DNA of 64,000 bases from assembly GCA_030761205.1 (NCBI GenBank), contig JAULJL010000024.1, positions 14,125,122 to 14,189,121 of the forward strand, written 5' to 3'. The notes under the pieces were generated by a model. It did not search any database. It had not been told where the DNA came from and saw nothing but the letters and a program-made list of their open reading frames with translations. This document shows, one piece after another, positions 35,811 to 48,030 of the stretch. A program made the translations under genes and the position numbers. This DNA comes from Fremontodendron californicum (taxonomy: Eukaryota > Streptophyta > Magnoliopsida > Malvales > Malvaceae). The stretch's first letter is position 1. Each line of letters opens with the position of its first letter.

Positions 35811-38800
35811 TGTCGCAACCTAAAATAACAAGTCTCGTCGCGAGACTCGTTAAGTGTGACATTGGGGTAACAGAGGAAAAGACGACTTAAGTCCTCTTGA
35901 AATAAAATGAGGGTTTGAAAACAACCTCGAAAAAGAAATGGAGTCACCACCAATCTTTTTTGGCTAGGTGTGATTGGCCACCTATTAAGATCAATTTTAT
36001 AAAACATTTTAAAATTAATTAAAACCAATTTCGAAGTCTGCGCTTTTAAACTAGAGGAAAAAAAAGGTTCAGGAGTCGGTTACATGCAAGGATGGGTTAG
36101 CACCCGCACAACGCCCGTATAAAATGGTACCTTATTAATCGTGTGTTATCTCGAGTCTCGATAAAAAATGGGTTTTGAAACTAGCATTTTAAAATAATTC
36201 CCATATTAAAGAAAAATAATCCCATTTTTTATCGAAAATGATCCGAAATTTATTAACTTAAAATTTTCCTATATTCCCCAGCAAACCCGGCAAAACATAG
36301 AAATTTTTATTTATTTAGAAAATTTTCGAATCATTCTGATTTTTTGAAAGAAATCCTCCCCAGCAAACCCGGCAGAGACTCATGAATTATTTTAACTCGG
36401 GAATATCCTTATTTTTTTTAAAAAAAACATGATTTTTGGAAAACATTTTTAAAAAAAGGTTATGAATATGCAAATCATTACTAATGACATGGCATATGAG
36501 TGAATGACATAACATATAGATTAACGACATGGCATGCTTGACATGGCAAAATCTAGATGACATGGCATAATCTAAATGACATGGTAGAATCTAAATGACA
36601 TGGCAAAGATCTAAATAACATGGCAAGAATTAATGACATGATAAAACCTAGAAGACAAATTAGGAATCTATATGACATAGCAAAAATCTAAATTAAATGG
36701 AAAACATTATCATAGAATATTCATGATTATGCCATAATCAAAATGACAACATAAAATCTAAATCAAAGCAATGACATCAGTATGGATTTCATATATATTT
36801 GGAATTTATAAAACCAAAATAGCAAAAATTAAATGTCATAAAATATGCATGAATATGAAAAATGCAAATTCATGGAAATGTATTTCTCCCACAAAATAAG
36901 GATACTCGTATATCTAAAAAGACATCCAACTACCTTTGGAAGAGACCTAAGTTGGATTTTCTAACTCGGATTTTAGACTCGGATTAAAAAAATCGGAATT
37001 TTTGGACAAAATAAAACTTAGCCGAAAACACCCTTTAAAAGGCTGTAATTTTTCCTAGTTTTGAAACCTGAGGATGACCAACCTTGACCCGACTCTTGAA
37101 AAATCAAATTATATGATTAAAATAACTTGGAAATTAACCTAAGACAGCAACTAATGTTTTATATCAGCACCCTCTTAGCGCCTTAAATAAAACAAAAAAT
37201 TATTAGTTCATAAAAATAAATCTGACTTTTCTGACCAGTTTTGGAAACCAATTTTTTTACCCTTCAAAAAAATCTGAAACAATTATATGAGACTTAGAAC
37301 ATGTCGACCTCTATAGGAAAAAATCAGCTTAATTTTTAGAGACTTACCCGAAAATTCATGAAAGACATAATAGTGGGTAAAAAACTACTTAAACAAAAAA
37401 CATTTTTAAACCTTTGATAAAAAACTACTTAAACAAATAAATAAAATATTTAGATCTAGAGATTTTCAGAATTTTTCGAGCTCGTTTCCTATTTTCTCGG
37501 AATTTTCTCTTGGATTTTCCAGTTAGTAGCACCCAAAATTCACGCTTTTCATTTGAACTCTGATTCTGGATTTTTCTTCCCCAATCTCTTTCGAAAAATA
37601 TAAAACTCGGATCTGGAAGTTTTCATAATTTTTGGAGCTCGTTTGATATTTTTCTCGGAATTATCTTCTGGAATTTCAGCTTAGTGCACCCGAACTTTGC
37701 CAATTTTCAAATGAGCTCCGATTCTGGATTTTTCTTCATTGATCTCTTCCAAAAATTATAAAACTCAGATCTGGAAGTTTTCATAATTTTTGGAGTTCGT
37801 CTGGTATTTTTTTCGATATTATCTTCTAGAATTTTGGTTTAGTGCACCCGAAGTTTGCCATTTTTCAAATGAGATCTGATTCCTAATTTTTCTTCACTGA
37901 TATCTTCCAAAAATTATAAATCTCAGATCTAGAAGTTTTCATAATTTTTGGAGCTTGTTTGCTATTTTTTCTAGAATTATCTTATGGAATTTCGAATTAG
38001 TGCACCTGAACTTTGCCATTTTTCAAATGAGCTTCGATTCCGGATTTTTCTTCACCGATCTCTTCTAAAAAATATAAAACTCAGATCTAGAAGTTTTCAT
38101 AAATTTTTTTATCTCGTTCGCTATTTTTCCTGGAATTATCTTCTGGAATTTCGGAGAATGCCCTTCAACCTCCGAAACCTCGGTTTTACTCAAAATGGGT
38201 CTGATTTCCAGATTTTCTTTTTCCACTTCCGTTGTCCTATATTGAATTTGAGTTGGTCCAAAAACTTCCAATTTTTATGATCAAATTCCCCTCCAATTTT
38301 CAATTCCCCTCCGATTTAGTTTTCCCCTTTTCGAACTCAAGAATTTTCTTGTTTTTCCGTTTTTGCTCCAATCAGCTCTTCCTTTGGATCCACTTCAAAC
38401 TTGGCCTTGGGCTATCTTTGTTTACTCATTCTTTATCAACTGGGGGTTTCAATTTCACCGAATTGGGCCATTTTTGCAGTTTTTCCCAAATTTGCAAAAT
38501 TCACCCTTTTTAACCAAAACCTTAATTTATGGTTTTCCTTCCAAATTGACTCTTCCTTTGGTTCTGCTTCCAATTGGCCCTTCCAATACCCGTGGTCATT
38601 AATTATATTCCATTTGGAACCTCCAATTTTGACCAATTTGATCGTTTGAGCACTTTTCCCCAAATTTGTTGAATTAGGGGTTCCCCTACATTGAAATTTC
38701 TGCAATCCCTCTTCCAACTCCATATCTTTCGTTGTAGACCTCGGATTATCAAAATTCTTTCACCATTATTCAATTCAACTTCAAATCTTCATTTTGACTC

Positions 38801-39016
38801 ACGGTTGACTTTTCCAATGGTTGACTTTTTTAGGTTGACTTTTTAAGTTCACTTTTTTAGAGGTGACTTTTTTCGGATTGACTTTTCATGCTAAACTCCA
38901 AATCACAAGTCTTGGAGGACCATCTACAAGATGAGAAGAGATTTTCTGCATTCTAAAAAAATACAAGAAAGAATTTATCTAGTTTAGGGGGGCCCGGACA
39001 AAATTAGGTGTCTATA
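35811..39016 (-). repeat. 5' LTR of Ogre-type element B (3206 bp, internally shortened)
   Basis: It is homologous to 24734-29580, with matching ends and internal order, but passes near 37430 directly from the equivalent of about 26430 to about 28060, a loss of about 1.6 kb. It keeps the 158-bp subrepeats (37560-38150) and four TTGACT motifs (38800-38890). The open frames at 37984-38649 (+) are antisense LTR frames. Confidence 0.84.
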
Positions 39017-39510
39017 ATCAAAATGTTCAAGGACTGAAGAACACTCACTTAGGTGGCTAGGGCTTGAAGGTATCATATATATTCAAGTGCAAACCCTAAC
39101 CCTTTTCCTTAAGAGTGGCCGGCCAACACTTGTAGCTTATTCTATAAGTCTTTCATTAATCCACTTAAGGCTTGGGCTATATGGATTAAGAGGTCCAATA
39201 TACTAACAATTAGTAATATTGGGCCTACTAACTTAACTCTACAATTTGGGCCCATCATCCTTAGTAAATAGATTTAAATTAGAACAGCCTTGTAGACCTA
39301 TTCTAATTTCATGCACTATTCGGCTAGATCATGATTCGTGCCTAGCAATTAAATTCTCAATTAAATTACTAGCTCATTATGAACAATTCGTATTTTTGAT
39401 CAATCAGTATCGTCATATGATATTAAACTGAGTTGTTGCATAGTCATTCTTATATCCTTGAACACCTCATTTGAACTGGTCTTCAAAAACTAGTTATTTC
39501 TTCTTGTAAT
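39017..39510 (-). repeat. Copia-like LTR, part 2, truncated by the next Ogre-type element
   Basis: AT-rich LTR-like DNA with AATTAAATTACTAGC-type text, no homology to Ogre LTRs, and no coding frame. It is the probable continuation of 24186-24733. It stops at 39511 where an Ogre LTR starts. Confidence 0.45.
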
Positions 39511-42500
39511 TTTAGACACCTAATTTTGTCTGGATCACTAAAACAAGTATGTTTTCTTCCTAAACTGATGTTTCAGAATGCAAAAAATCTTTTCTCATCC
39601 TGCAGGTGGTACTCTGAGACTTAGTCTAAGAAGGTAAGCATAAAAAGTCAAACTTGAAAAAGTTAGCCCCGAAAAGTCAACTACTAAACCACTTTCAAAA
39701 TCAAGATTTGAAGTTCAATTGAAAAATGGTGAAAGAATTTTGATAATCAGAGGTCTACATTGAAAGATATGGAGTTCGGAAGTTAGATTATGAAGATTCA
39801 ATAGAAAGGAAACCCTAGTTCGGGAAATTTAGGGAAAAGTGCTTAAACAATCAAATTGGTTAGAATTGAAGATTCCAAATGAAAGATAAACACTGACTAT
39901 GGGTAATGGAGAAGTTACTTGGAAGAGAAACTGAATGAAAAGTCAATTCGGAAGAAAACCGAGAATTAGGGTTTTTAGTGGATTTTGGTGAAATTGGGAA
40001 AATTGCATAAATGGCTCGATTTTAGTAAAACTAAAGCCCCTATTTAATGATGAGTGAGTAAACAAGGATATCCCATGGCTTAGTTTGAAGAAATTCCGAG
40101 AAAAGAGCGGATTGGAGAAAAAACGAAAAAATCAGGAAAGTCCTGATAGTAAAAAAAGGAAAAATCAAATCGGAGGAGAATTTGATTGTAAAAATTGGGC
40201 TATTTCAGACCAACTCCAATTAAATATATTAAAAAGGCCCAAAAAAAGAAAATCGGACTTATTTTGAGCAAAATTGAGCTACGAAGGCAAAAGGGCAAAA
40301 CTGGAAAATTTGGGGAAAATACCAAATGAGCTCTAAAAATTTTTAGATCTCATTCTTAAATCATTTGGAAGATATTTGCAAAGAAAAATCCAGATTCGGA
40401 GCTCGTTTGCAAAATGGCAAATCTCGGGCCTATTATGTTGGAATTCAAGAAGGTAAATCCCCAAAAAATATCATATGAGCTCCAAAATTTTTGAAAATTT
40501 GCAGATCTCATCCTTAAATTATTTGGAAGAGATTGGAAAAGGAAAATCTGGAGTCAGAGCTCGTTTGCAAAATGACAAATCCCGGGCCCATTTTGCAAAA
40601 ATTCAAGCATATAAATCCAAAAAAAAAAATGGCAAATGAGCTCGAAATTTTTTGAAAACTTCCAAAATTCAATTTTTTTATCATTTCGGAAGTATTGAAA
40701 AAATAAAATTTGAAATTGGAGTCCGGTTGTTATATATTTAGGTTCGAGGGTAAAAATGTTATTTTACCGAAGAAACCAAAAAAAAAGGCCTTTCTTGCAA
40801 TTAAAAAAATGAAGTGTGGGCTGGGAATGTGAAGAGGCAGCCAGCCAAGGCCCATGGAGGATGGATATTTTCTGATTTTTTAGATCAAAGGGCGAAAAGA
40901 GAAGAGGAAGGTAGTTATTTTTGTGATCAAGCCTTTGAATTTGCAACACATGGACCAATGGATGGAGCGAGATGATGTCATATTTATGATCATATTTATG
41001 ACATCATATTTAGGAGCCGATTATTCCAATCTAAGGGTGAGAATTCTATAAAGCATCTTGGATTGAATACTATTGGATCAAATTTGGCTAAAAATTCTAG
41101 AACCTCCTACACTCTTCCATACACCAACCGGCCATACTAAGGGGGGCTCTCTTTCATTTTTTTTATTCTTTCTTGGCTGATTTCTCTCCATTTTTAAAAA
41201 GCAAGTAGAAAGTTTAGAAAGGCAAAGAAAGTAAGAAGAGGAAAAGCTTGCAATATAGCTTTTAGAGGTAGCTAAAAGCTCCATACTCTTGCACTTTTTT
41301 TTGCATTTCCATCCTTGATTTGCTGTTTTCATTTGATATTTGGTGAGTTTCTATTGATTTTAGTTTTAAAATAAGTGTTTTTAAGCTTCTTCTTAAAGTT
41401 CTTCTTTTATACTTTCTTGAAAAAAAACTTTGAAAAAACAATTTTCCTCCATGTTTTAGAAGTGGTCGAATGGCCTTGTTTTTTTTTTTTTAAATGGTTG
41501 ATGTTTGCTTTTATTTCATGTTGCTTGTGATGCTTAGCATGTTTTGATGTTCTATTTTTTCTAAAAATAACTAAAGCATGGAGTTTGTTTTGATCTTTCT
41601 ACTTACTTACCTTTTTTTTTTAATTATTTCATCTTGTATTCATGTTTACTTTCTTTGTTTACATTTTTTAATTTTCTGTTTTCAAAATGTTTGAGTTTGT
41701 TCATGATTTACATTTTACTATTCTATGTGTTCATGAAAATGTCTAGTTTTGTTCATGCTTTTACTTTATATTTCCATGTTTTAGCATGTTTCTTCTTTGG
41801 CCTTGCATTTAGTATGTCATGTGCTTGTGAAAATTTCATGGTAGAATACCAACACTTAGGCCTATAGACCATTCGGCTTCTTCATTTTTTATGCTTTGTA
41901 TGTGCATTTTCATCATGCTAGTTGATAGGTTTGCATTTCCATGCTATGATTTTATGTGTTTTGATTTAGTGTGCCATATGTTTGTGAAAATGCCATGACT
42001 ATTTTGAGCCACAGACCATTTGGCTACCTCATTTTTTTATGCTTCCTATGTGCATTTTCATCATGCTAGTTGACAGGGTTGCATTTCCATGCCTTGACTT
42101 TGTGTATTTTGATTTAGCATACTATGTGTTTGTGTTATTGCCATGCATTCTTTAGGTCTAGCTTTCATTTGCATTGCATTTCATGCATGTTTAAACCTAG
42201 GTTGCATTTATTGCCATGCAAGTTCATTGTAGGTCTAGGCCATATTCTCTATGCCATACATTTTTCATGTCATTTAGGTTTTAAATCATGCATTTCATGC
42301 ATTCAATTTGCTGTATGTTCATGCATTTCATGCCACATGATTTATGACGTAGGCCAATCAATGGCTCAAATTCATGCTCACTTGAGCATACTTGTGAAAA
42401 ATTAAAGAGTTGTCAAATTGATTATTCTACCTTTGTGGTTTTTTTTACTCAGCCAATTTTTGTCCAAGTTTTTTAGAAGTGTTAGCTACTGTTTGTAGGT

Positions 42501-44436
42501 CCTTAAGAGAGTCTCCAATATTTTTACTTTGTTTTTTAAATGATTTTATCAAAGGCAAAAAAATGTGTTTTGGCAAAACAGTTTTCACCCAGTTTTCTAA
42601 CTTTCTTGATTTTTCTAGGAATTTATCTTTAATCACAAAATTAAGCTAATTTTTTCCCATGTAGTCTTACATGTTTTGAGTCTCCAATATTTGTTTTATA
42701 TTTTTTTTGAAATTTTAAAAATAGGTTCAAAATCGTGATTTAAAACTGGACAGTAGAGTCAGATTTGAATTTGAGGGAAATTATTTTCTGTTTTGGCTAC
42801 GCTACTTAGAGGGGGCTAATTAGGAACTTTAGCTACTGTATTAGTGTAGTTTCTAAGCCATTTTAAACTTATAAAATGATTTTATAAAGCTCGGGTCAAG
42901 GGTGGTCAAGTCCGGGTTTTCAAACTTAGGAATTAGAGCCTTTTTCAAAGGGATTGCGGCCATGAATTATTTTTCATTCAAGATTTTCAAAATTGTTTTC
43001 AAACAAATCACAAAGTATTTTGATTTTAGAAAATTTAATTTGATATATTTTCCTTAGGTAGCCGGATATCTTTTTAGATATATGGATTTCCTTAGTTAAA
43101 GGAAATACACTTTCATGCATTGCATTTTCCATGTTCATAAATACAATATAATATGTGATTTTTGCTATGATAATTTCTATGGTATTGTTATTATTTTGAT
43201 TTATATTTTATGATGTTATATTGTTTGTCATATGGTTTTGAATATTTCATGCTATCCTATGCTTTTTATTTAGTCATTTATTTTTGTCACATTATTTAGT
43301 ATATACTATGTTCATGGATTATTATTTTTATTTTTATTTTCATGCATATTTCATGATAGCATTATTTTATGTTTCATGTTATTTCATGTCACTTAGATTA
43401 TATTCCATGTCATATAGATTATATTATTTAAAATATGCCATTTTATTTAAATTTGCTATGTCATTTAAATCATATTATTTCATTTAGAATATTTCATGTT
43501 ACTCAGGATATATCATTTCATTTAGAATATATTATGTCACATAGGTTATTCATTTCATTTAGAATATATTATATCACATAGGTTGATTATTTCATTAGAT
43601 TATATCATGTTACTTAGGATATTTCATTTCATCTAGAATATGCTATGTCATTTAAATTACATCATATCATTTAGGTTGCATTATATTATCTAGACTTTGT
43701 TATATCATCTTTACTATGTCATACATATTCATGTTCATATATTTTTTAAATGTTTTGAAAAAGATAATGATTTTCAATAAAATAAAAATATTTTCGAGTT
43801 AAAATAATTCATGAGTTCTCTACCGGGTTTACTGGAGAGGATGTCATCAATTATCATTAATAAAGGAATATCTTTCTTTCAAAAAACAAGAATGATTTGA
43901 AAAAAATTTCAAATAAATAAAAATTTCTATATTTTGCCGATTTTGTCGAGGAATATAGGAAAATTTTGAATTAATAAATTCCGGATCATTTTCGAATAAA
44001 AATGAAATTATTTTTCTTAAAATTGGGAATTAATTTGAAATGCCAAATCTAAAACCGACTTTTTACCGAGACTTGAGATAACACATGATTCATAAGGTAT
44101 CGTTTTATACGAGTGTTGTGGGGGTCATCCTTCCCCTCATGTAACCGAGTCCCGAACCCGATTCTTCGATTTTCTCTGGTTTAAAACGCAGACTTGAAAT
44201 TGGTTTTAAAAATGTTTTAATTAATTTTAAAATATTTTACAAAACCGGTTTTAATAGGTGGCCGATCACACCTAGCTAAAAAAGATTGGTGGCGACTCCA
44301 TGTATTTTTCAAGGTCATTTTCAAAACCTTCATTTTTCAAGAGGAATTAAGTCGACTTTTTCTTTGTTTTTTTTAATGTCACGCTTAATGAATATAAAGT
44401 CTTGCGATGAGACTTGTTATTTTTTAGGTTGCGACA
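39511..44436 (+). repeat. 5' LTR of the + strand Ogre-type element (4926 bp)
   Basis: Full-length LTR. It is homologous, inverted, to 966-6538 and 8670-11631. It has diverged 159-bp subrepeats (about 40300-40700), only two AGTCAA (inverted TTGACT) motifs near 39645-39680, CATG-rich tracts (42100-42370) and 'ATTTCATGTCA'-type tracts (43380-43740). Short ORFs within it are LTR translations. Confidence 0.83.
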
Positions 44437-44439
44437 GCT

Positions 44440-44458
44440 TGGCGACTCCGCTGGGGAC
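44440..44458 (+). other. Primer binding site (tRNA-Arg type)
   Basis: TGGCGACTCCGCTGGGGAC lies three bases after the LTR end. It is complementary to the 3' acceptor and T-arm of plant tRNA-Arg including CCA. This is the best preserved Ogre primer site in the window. Confidence 0.82.
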
Positions 44459-45033
44459 ATTAGAGAGTCAGGCCTAGAATTAGTCGTGTGTTATCAAAGT
44501 CTCAGTTTTATTGGTTTAATTGGTATTTAATTTTAATTCCCATATTTTTTTAATAATAAAGAGAATTTTGAAAATAATAAAATGTTTTAAATATGTTCAT
44601 GTGCATACATATTATTATTATTCTCTGGTTATTATTATTTGCTAATGCTTGATATTATCTTGCTTTTAATATTTTGTCGGGATATTTAGGATAGAGGTTA
44701 GGATAGTTGGTGAAAGGTTTGATTGTTCCTCCTTACAAACTACACGTGCATTTGCATAACATGAGCTCTCTGTCCGAGTTTCGTCCTTTTAAGTGGAAGT
44801 AAAGTACCCATGCGTCGTGTGGCTATAGCCTCCGCATAAGCTAGTGAAACACTTTTGAAGTATCAGATTCCCTATGCTTCGTGTGGCAATAGCCTCTGCA
44901 TAAGCCGAGAAAATGAACTCTAATGAATTGAGCCCACTTTTATCGGGGTGCCTTACTAGCCTTCACCGGCGACAGTGAGGAACAATTCGGGGCCTTAGAA
45001 CCAATCCACCTTCATGTAATGAACCTAGGCGAA
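44459..45033 (+). other. 5' leader of the + strand Ogre-type element
   Basis: Non-coding. It carries two copies of a 'GCGTCGTGTGGCTATAGCCTCCGCATAAGC'-like block (near 44811 and 44877) and 'CTTCACCGGCGACAGTGAGG', and is homologous to the inverted 35190-35460. Homology ends at GAAG (45031-45034). Confidence 0.65.
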
Positions 45034-45600
45034 GTAACGGCATATGATTTCTTTCTTAACAAATCTACATACCACCGACTTTGTTACATTCGCATAGGAA
45101 GCAGCTTCTACCCACTTTGTGAAATAATCTATGGCCACCGAGATGAAACGATGTCCATTTGAAGCTTTAAGAGTGATAGGCCCGATCATATCCATTCCCC
45201 ATATTGAAAAGGGCCATGGTGCAGTCATGACATGTAATGGTGATGGCGGCATATGAATCTTATCTGCATATATCTGGCATTTATGGCACTTCCGGGAATA
45301 ATTGATACAATCTCCTTCTATTACCCTACCTTCATAATCTACTTAGCAAGCATGTGACCATTAGCATGAGTGCCACATATCCCTTCATGGACCTCTTCTA
45401 TAATTCTCTGAGCTTCGGCAGATCCAACACATCTCAATAAGACTTGGTCTTTTCCGTTCTTGTAGAGAATCTCACTGTCTAGCACAAAACCCATTGCTAG
45501 CCTTCTCAGAGTCCTCTTGTCATTTTCTGTTGTTTGTTCTAGATGCTGTTGACACTTGATATATTGCACGATATTGTTATACCAAGGCAGGCCATCTGCT
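45034..45600 (-). pseudogene. Ogre/Tat integrase fragment (zinc region and catalytic core start)
   Basis: The - strand reads the integrase zinc region (EEVHEGICGTHANGHMLAK, about 45345-45410), a broken middle, then the core: MPPSPLHVMTAPWPFSIWGMDMIGPI (first catalytic Asp), RFISVAIDYFTKWVEAASYANV and KKEIICRY. The protein stops at the junction with the neighbouring leader, so the second catalytic Asp, the Glu and the C-terminus are lost. It would have inserted cDNA into the host genome and is inactive here. Confidence 0.84.
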
Positions 45601-45819
45601 TATTCTTCAATACTTAGACAGTGGGCAGGAGACTCATATATACTTATCTTTATTCGCACCACTTCAGCCCCTTCATTCACTTTAAACATTGATTACAAAG
45701 TAGCCAGAGCATCTGCCATTCGATTTTCTTCTCTAGGGAAGTAATTGAAATTCACTTCTTCAAATTCCTCCAATAAACTCAATATGAGTTCTCGGTATTA
45801 GCTTTGTATCTCGGGTTTC

Positions 45820-46840
45820 CTATTCTCCTCGTAGATGGTATATCACTAAGGCTGAGTCTCTAAAAACTTCCAATACTTTGATCTTTCTGTCCACTACAGC
45901 ATGAAGGCCCATAGTACACACTTCATACTCAGTAGTATTGTTTGTACAATCAAAATCCAATCTAGCAGTGAAAGGATAATAATCTTCTTCTGGGGATATG
46001 AGCACTGCACTGATTCCATGCTCCATGGCATTAGATGCACCATCAAAGTACATTTTCCATACTTTCTTCTTCAAGGGAATCTCATCTGCTTGTGAAACAT
46101 ACATAAAATCTTCATTCGGGAAGTCAAAGTTCAACGGATCATAATTTTCCACTGCCCGACTTGCTAAGAATTTAGCCACAGCACTGCCTTTGATAGCTTT
46201 TTGACTTACATATACAATGTCGTACTCTAACAATTAAACCTGCCATCTTGCTGTCCATCTTGACAAAGAAGGTGCTTCCAACATGTACTTGATTGGATCT
46301 AGCTTGGCAATCAACCACGTTGTATGGTACAACATGTATTGTCTGAGTCTTCGAGCAGTCCAAGCTAAGGCACAACACAACTTTTCTACCGACGAATATT
46401 TCAACTTATAATCTGTGAACTTCTTGCTAACGTAGTAAACCGCATATTCTTTCTTTCCAGTCTTATCAAGTTGCCCTAAAAATAACCCATGGATCTCTCA
46501 AATACTGATAAATACAGTATCATTGGTTTATCCGGAATAGGTGGCATTAATACTGATGGGTTGGATAGATAATGTTTAACCTTTCAAATGCAATCTGACA
46601 ACCTTCATCCCATTCTCCTGGATCACGTTTTCGAAGTAACTTAAATATCGGATCACATTTGTCGGTTAATTGAGAAATAAACCGAGCAATGTAATTCAAT
46701 CTCCCCAGAAAGCCTCTTACTTCTTTTGAGTACGAGGTGGTGGCAAATTATGAATGGCCTTCACTTTATCCGGGTCAATCTCAATTCCTTTTTTACTGAT
46801 GACAAAACCCAACAATTTTCCCGAGGTGGCTCCAAAAGTT
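45820..46840 (-). pseudogene. Ogre/Tat RNase H domains (ancestral RH plus second, archaeal-type RH)
   Basis: Downstream of RT the first RNase H is decayed (KKEYAVYYVSKKFTDYKLKYSSVEKLCCAL; WLIAKLDPIKYMLE; about 46300-46500, with stops around it). A second RNase H-like domain follows in a long open stretch (45820-46233): VWKMYFDGASNAMEHGISAVLISPE, FTARLDFDCTNNTTEYEVC, with Asp and Glu acidic residues in the expected places. An extra RNase H after the RT-linked one is a known mark of the Tat lineage. In retroviruses a similar duplication left the first copy as a connection domain. Confidence 0.78.
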
Positions 46841-47774
46841 CATTTTGCCGGATTTAGCTTGAGTCTAAACTTCCTTAGTCGTTTGAAGAGCTTCTTAAGA
46901 TTCGTAATATGCTCATCTTCTCCTCGTGACTTTGCAATCATATCATCAACATAGACTTCAATTCCCTTCTGCACCATATCATGAAACAAGGTCACCATGG
47001 CTCTCTGATATGTTGCCCCAGCATTCTTCAACCCAAATGGCATTACCTTGTAGCAGAAGGTTCCCCACATTGTAACAAATGTGGTTTTCTCCATATCTTT
47101 CGGTGCCATCTTAATCTGATTGTATCCTGAGAATCCGTCCATGAAAGAAAATAATGAACTCTTTGCTGTATTATCCATCAGAGTATCAATATGGGGCAAA
47201 GGGAAATTATCTTTAGGGCTGGCCTTGTTCAAATCTCGGTAATCAACGCACATCCTTATTTGGTACTGGAACAATATTTGCCACCCATTCTGGATATTTT
47301 GCCACCTCTAAGAATCCAACATCAAATTGCTTTTTCACCTCCTTTTTTAATTTTAGCAGCATGTCCAGCCTCATTCTTCTCAACTTTTGCTGAATTGGTT
47401 TGCATTCTGGCCTTAAAGGGAGCTTATGAACCAAAATATCTGGATCCAACCGTGGCATGTCTTGGTAAGACCATGCAAATACATCCACATATTCCTGGAG
47501 CAAGGCTATCAATCCACCCTTTATTGATGATGACAATGAAGTTCCGATTTTGACTTTCTTTATTTCTTCACCATCTCCCAGATTTATCATTTCCAATAAT
47601 TCCTTATGAGGAAGTACTCGTTTCACCTCTTGTTCTATTTTCCTTAATAGATCCGGAGGTAGACCATAATCCTCAGTATCTTCGTTAGCCTAAAAATCAC
47701 CCGTGCAAATGGGTCTTCCAAAATCAATTTTAGAATTACTAACAGGAAGGTCCTCATATTCCGTATCCGTACAC
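46840..47774 (-). pseudogene. Ogre/Tat reverse transcriptase with one frameshift
   Basis: The - strand reads VLPHKELLEMINLGDGEE, LLQEYVDVFAWSYQDMP and KEVKKQFDVGFLEVAKYPEWVANIVPVPNKD, then a frameshift near 47260. It continues IRMCVDYRDLNKASPKDNFPLPHID, FMDGFSGYNQIKM, FVTMWGTFCYKVMPFGLKNAGATYQRAM and the catalytic YVDDM (about 46950). All core RT motifs are readable. Apart from the frameshift this is the best preserved enzyme domain in the window. It begins after the putative splice acceptor at 47775. Confidence 0.87.
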
Positions 47775-48030
47775 CTGTAAATAAGTAGAGAAGAAACAAT
47801 ATAGGAAAATATATAATGAAAACAAAATAAATAACAAAAATGAAAGAATATGGACACATCAATAAGAATAAAATGCATTGTGCTTGTTATTTATTGAATG
47901 AAAATGTTTAAACAAAAAAGCCCATTACAAAAAAAAAAAAAAAAACTCTTAATATCTCTAGGTAAAGATAATTAAGATTGTTTTTTTAAAAGTATTACGT
48001 TGGAATAGACTTAAAAACTATGGGCAACTT
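47775..48030 (-). other. Putative Ogre intron between gag-pro and RT
   Basis: The gag-pro frame ends at a stop near 48035 (…CPPGYRLTH). Then about 250 bp of AT-rich non-coding DNA follows with a T-run (47928-47945), a pyrimidine-rich tract and TTATTTACAG (AG at 47776-47775) just before the RT-frame resumes (TDTEYEDLPVSNSKIDFGRP). Ogre elements are known for an intron in this spot. The donor is not resolved. Confidence 0.5.

Larger units (their letters stand above)
24734..39016 (-). mobile_element. Ogre/Tat-type Ty3/gypsy element (subfamily B), pol deleted
   Basis: It starts TGTCGCAACC at 24734 and ends GTGTCTATA at 39016. The LTRs are 24734-29580 and 35811-39016. The polypurine tract at 29581 and the primer site at 35789-35807, both read on -, fix the orientation. 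In element order: 5' LTR, PBS, leader, gag-like upstream ORF remnant, spacer repeats, gag remnant, deletion, 81-bp array, 55-bp array, 66-bp array, PPT, 3' LTR. Protease, RT, RNase H and integrase are absent. Flanking pentamers ATTAG and ATCAA differ by two transitions and may be a decayed TSD. Confidence 0.86.
39511..45033 (+). mobile_element. Ogre-type element (subfamily A): 5' LTR, primer site and leader only
   Basis: The LTR runs from TTTAGACACC (canonical TGTAGACACC with one change) to GGTTGCGACA, followed by a tRNA-Arg primer site and 575 bp of leader. The leader is homologous to that of element B and stops at 45034, where inverted integrase coding sequence begins. No 3' LTR is present. 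Its LTR start resembles element A1 (CATCCTGCAGGTGGTACTC shared) more than element B. Confidence 0.83.
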
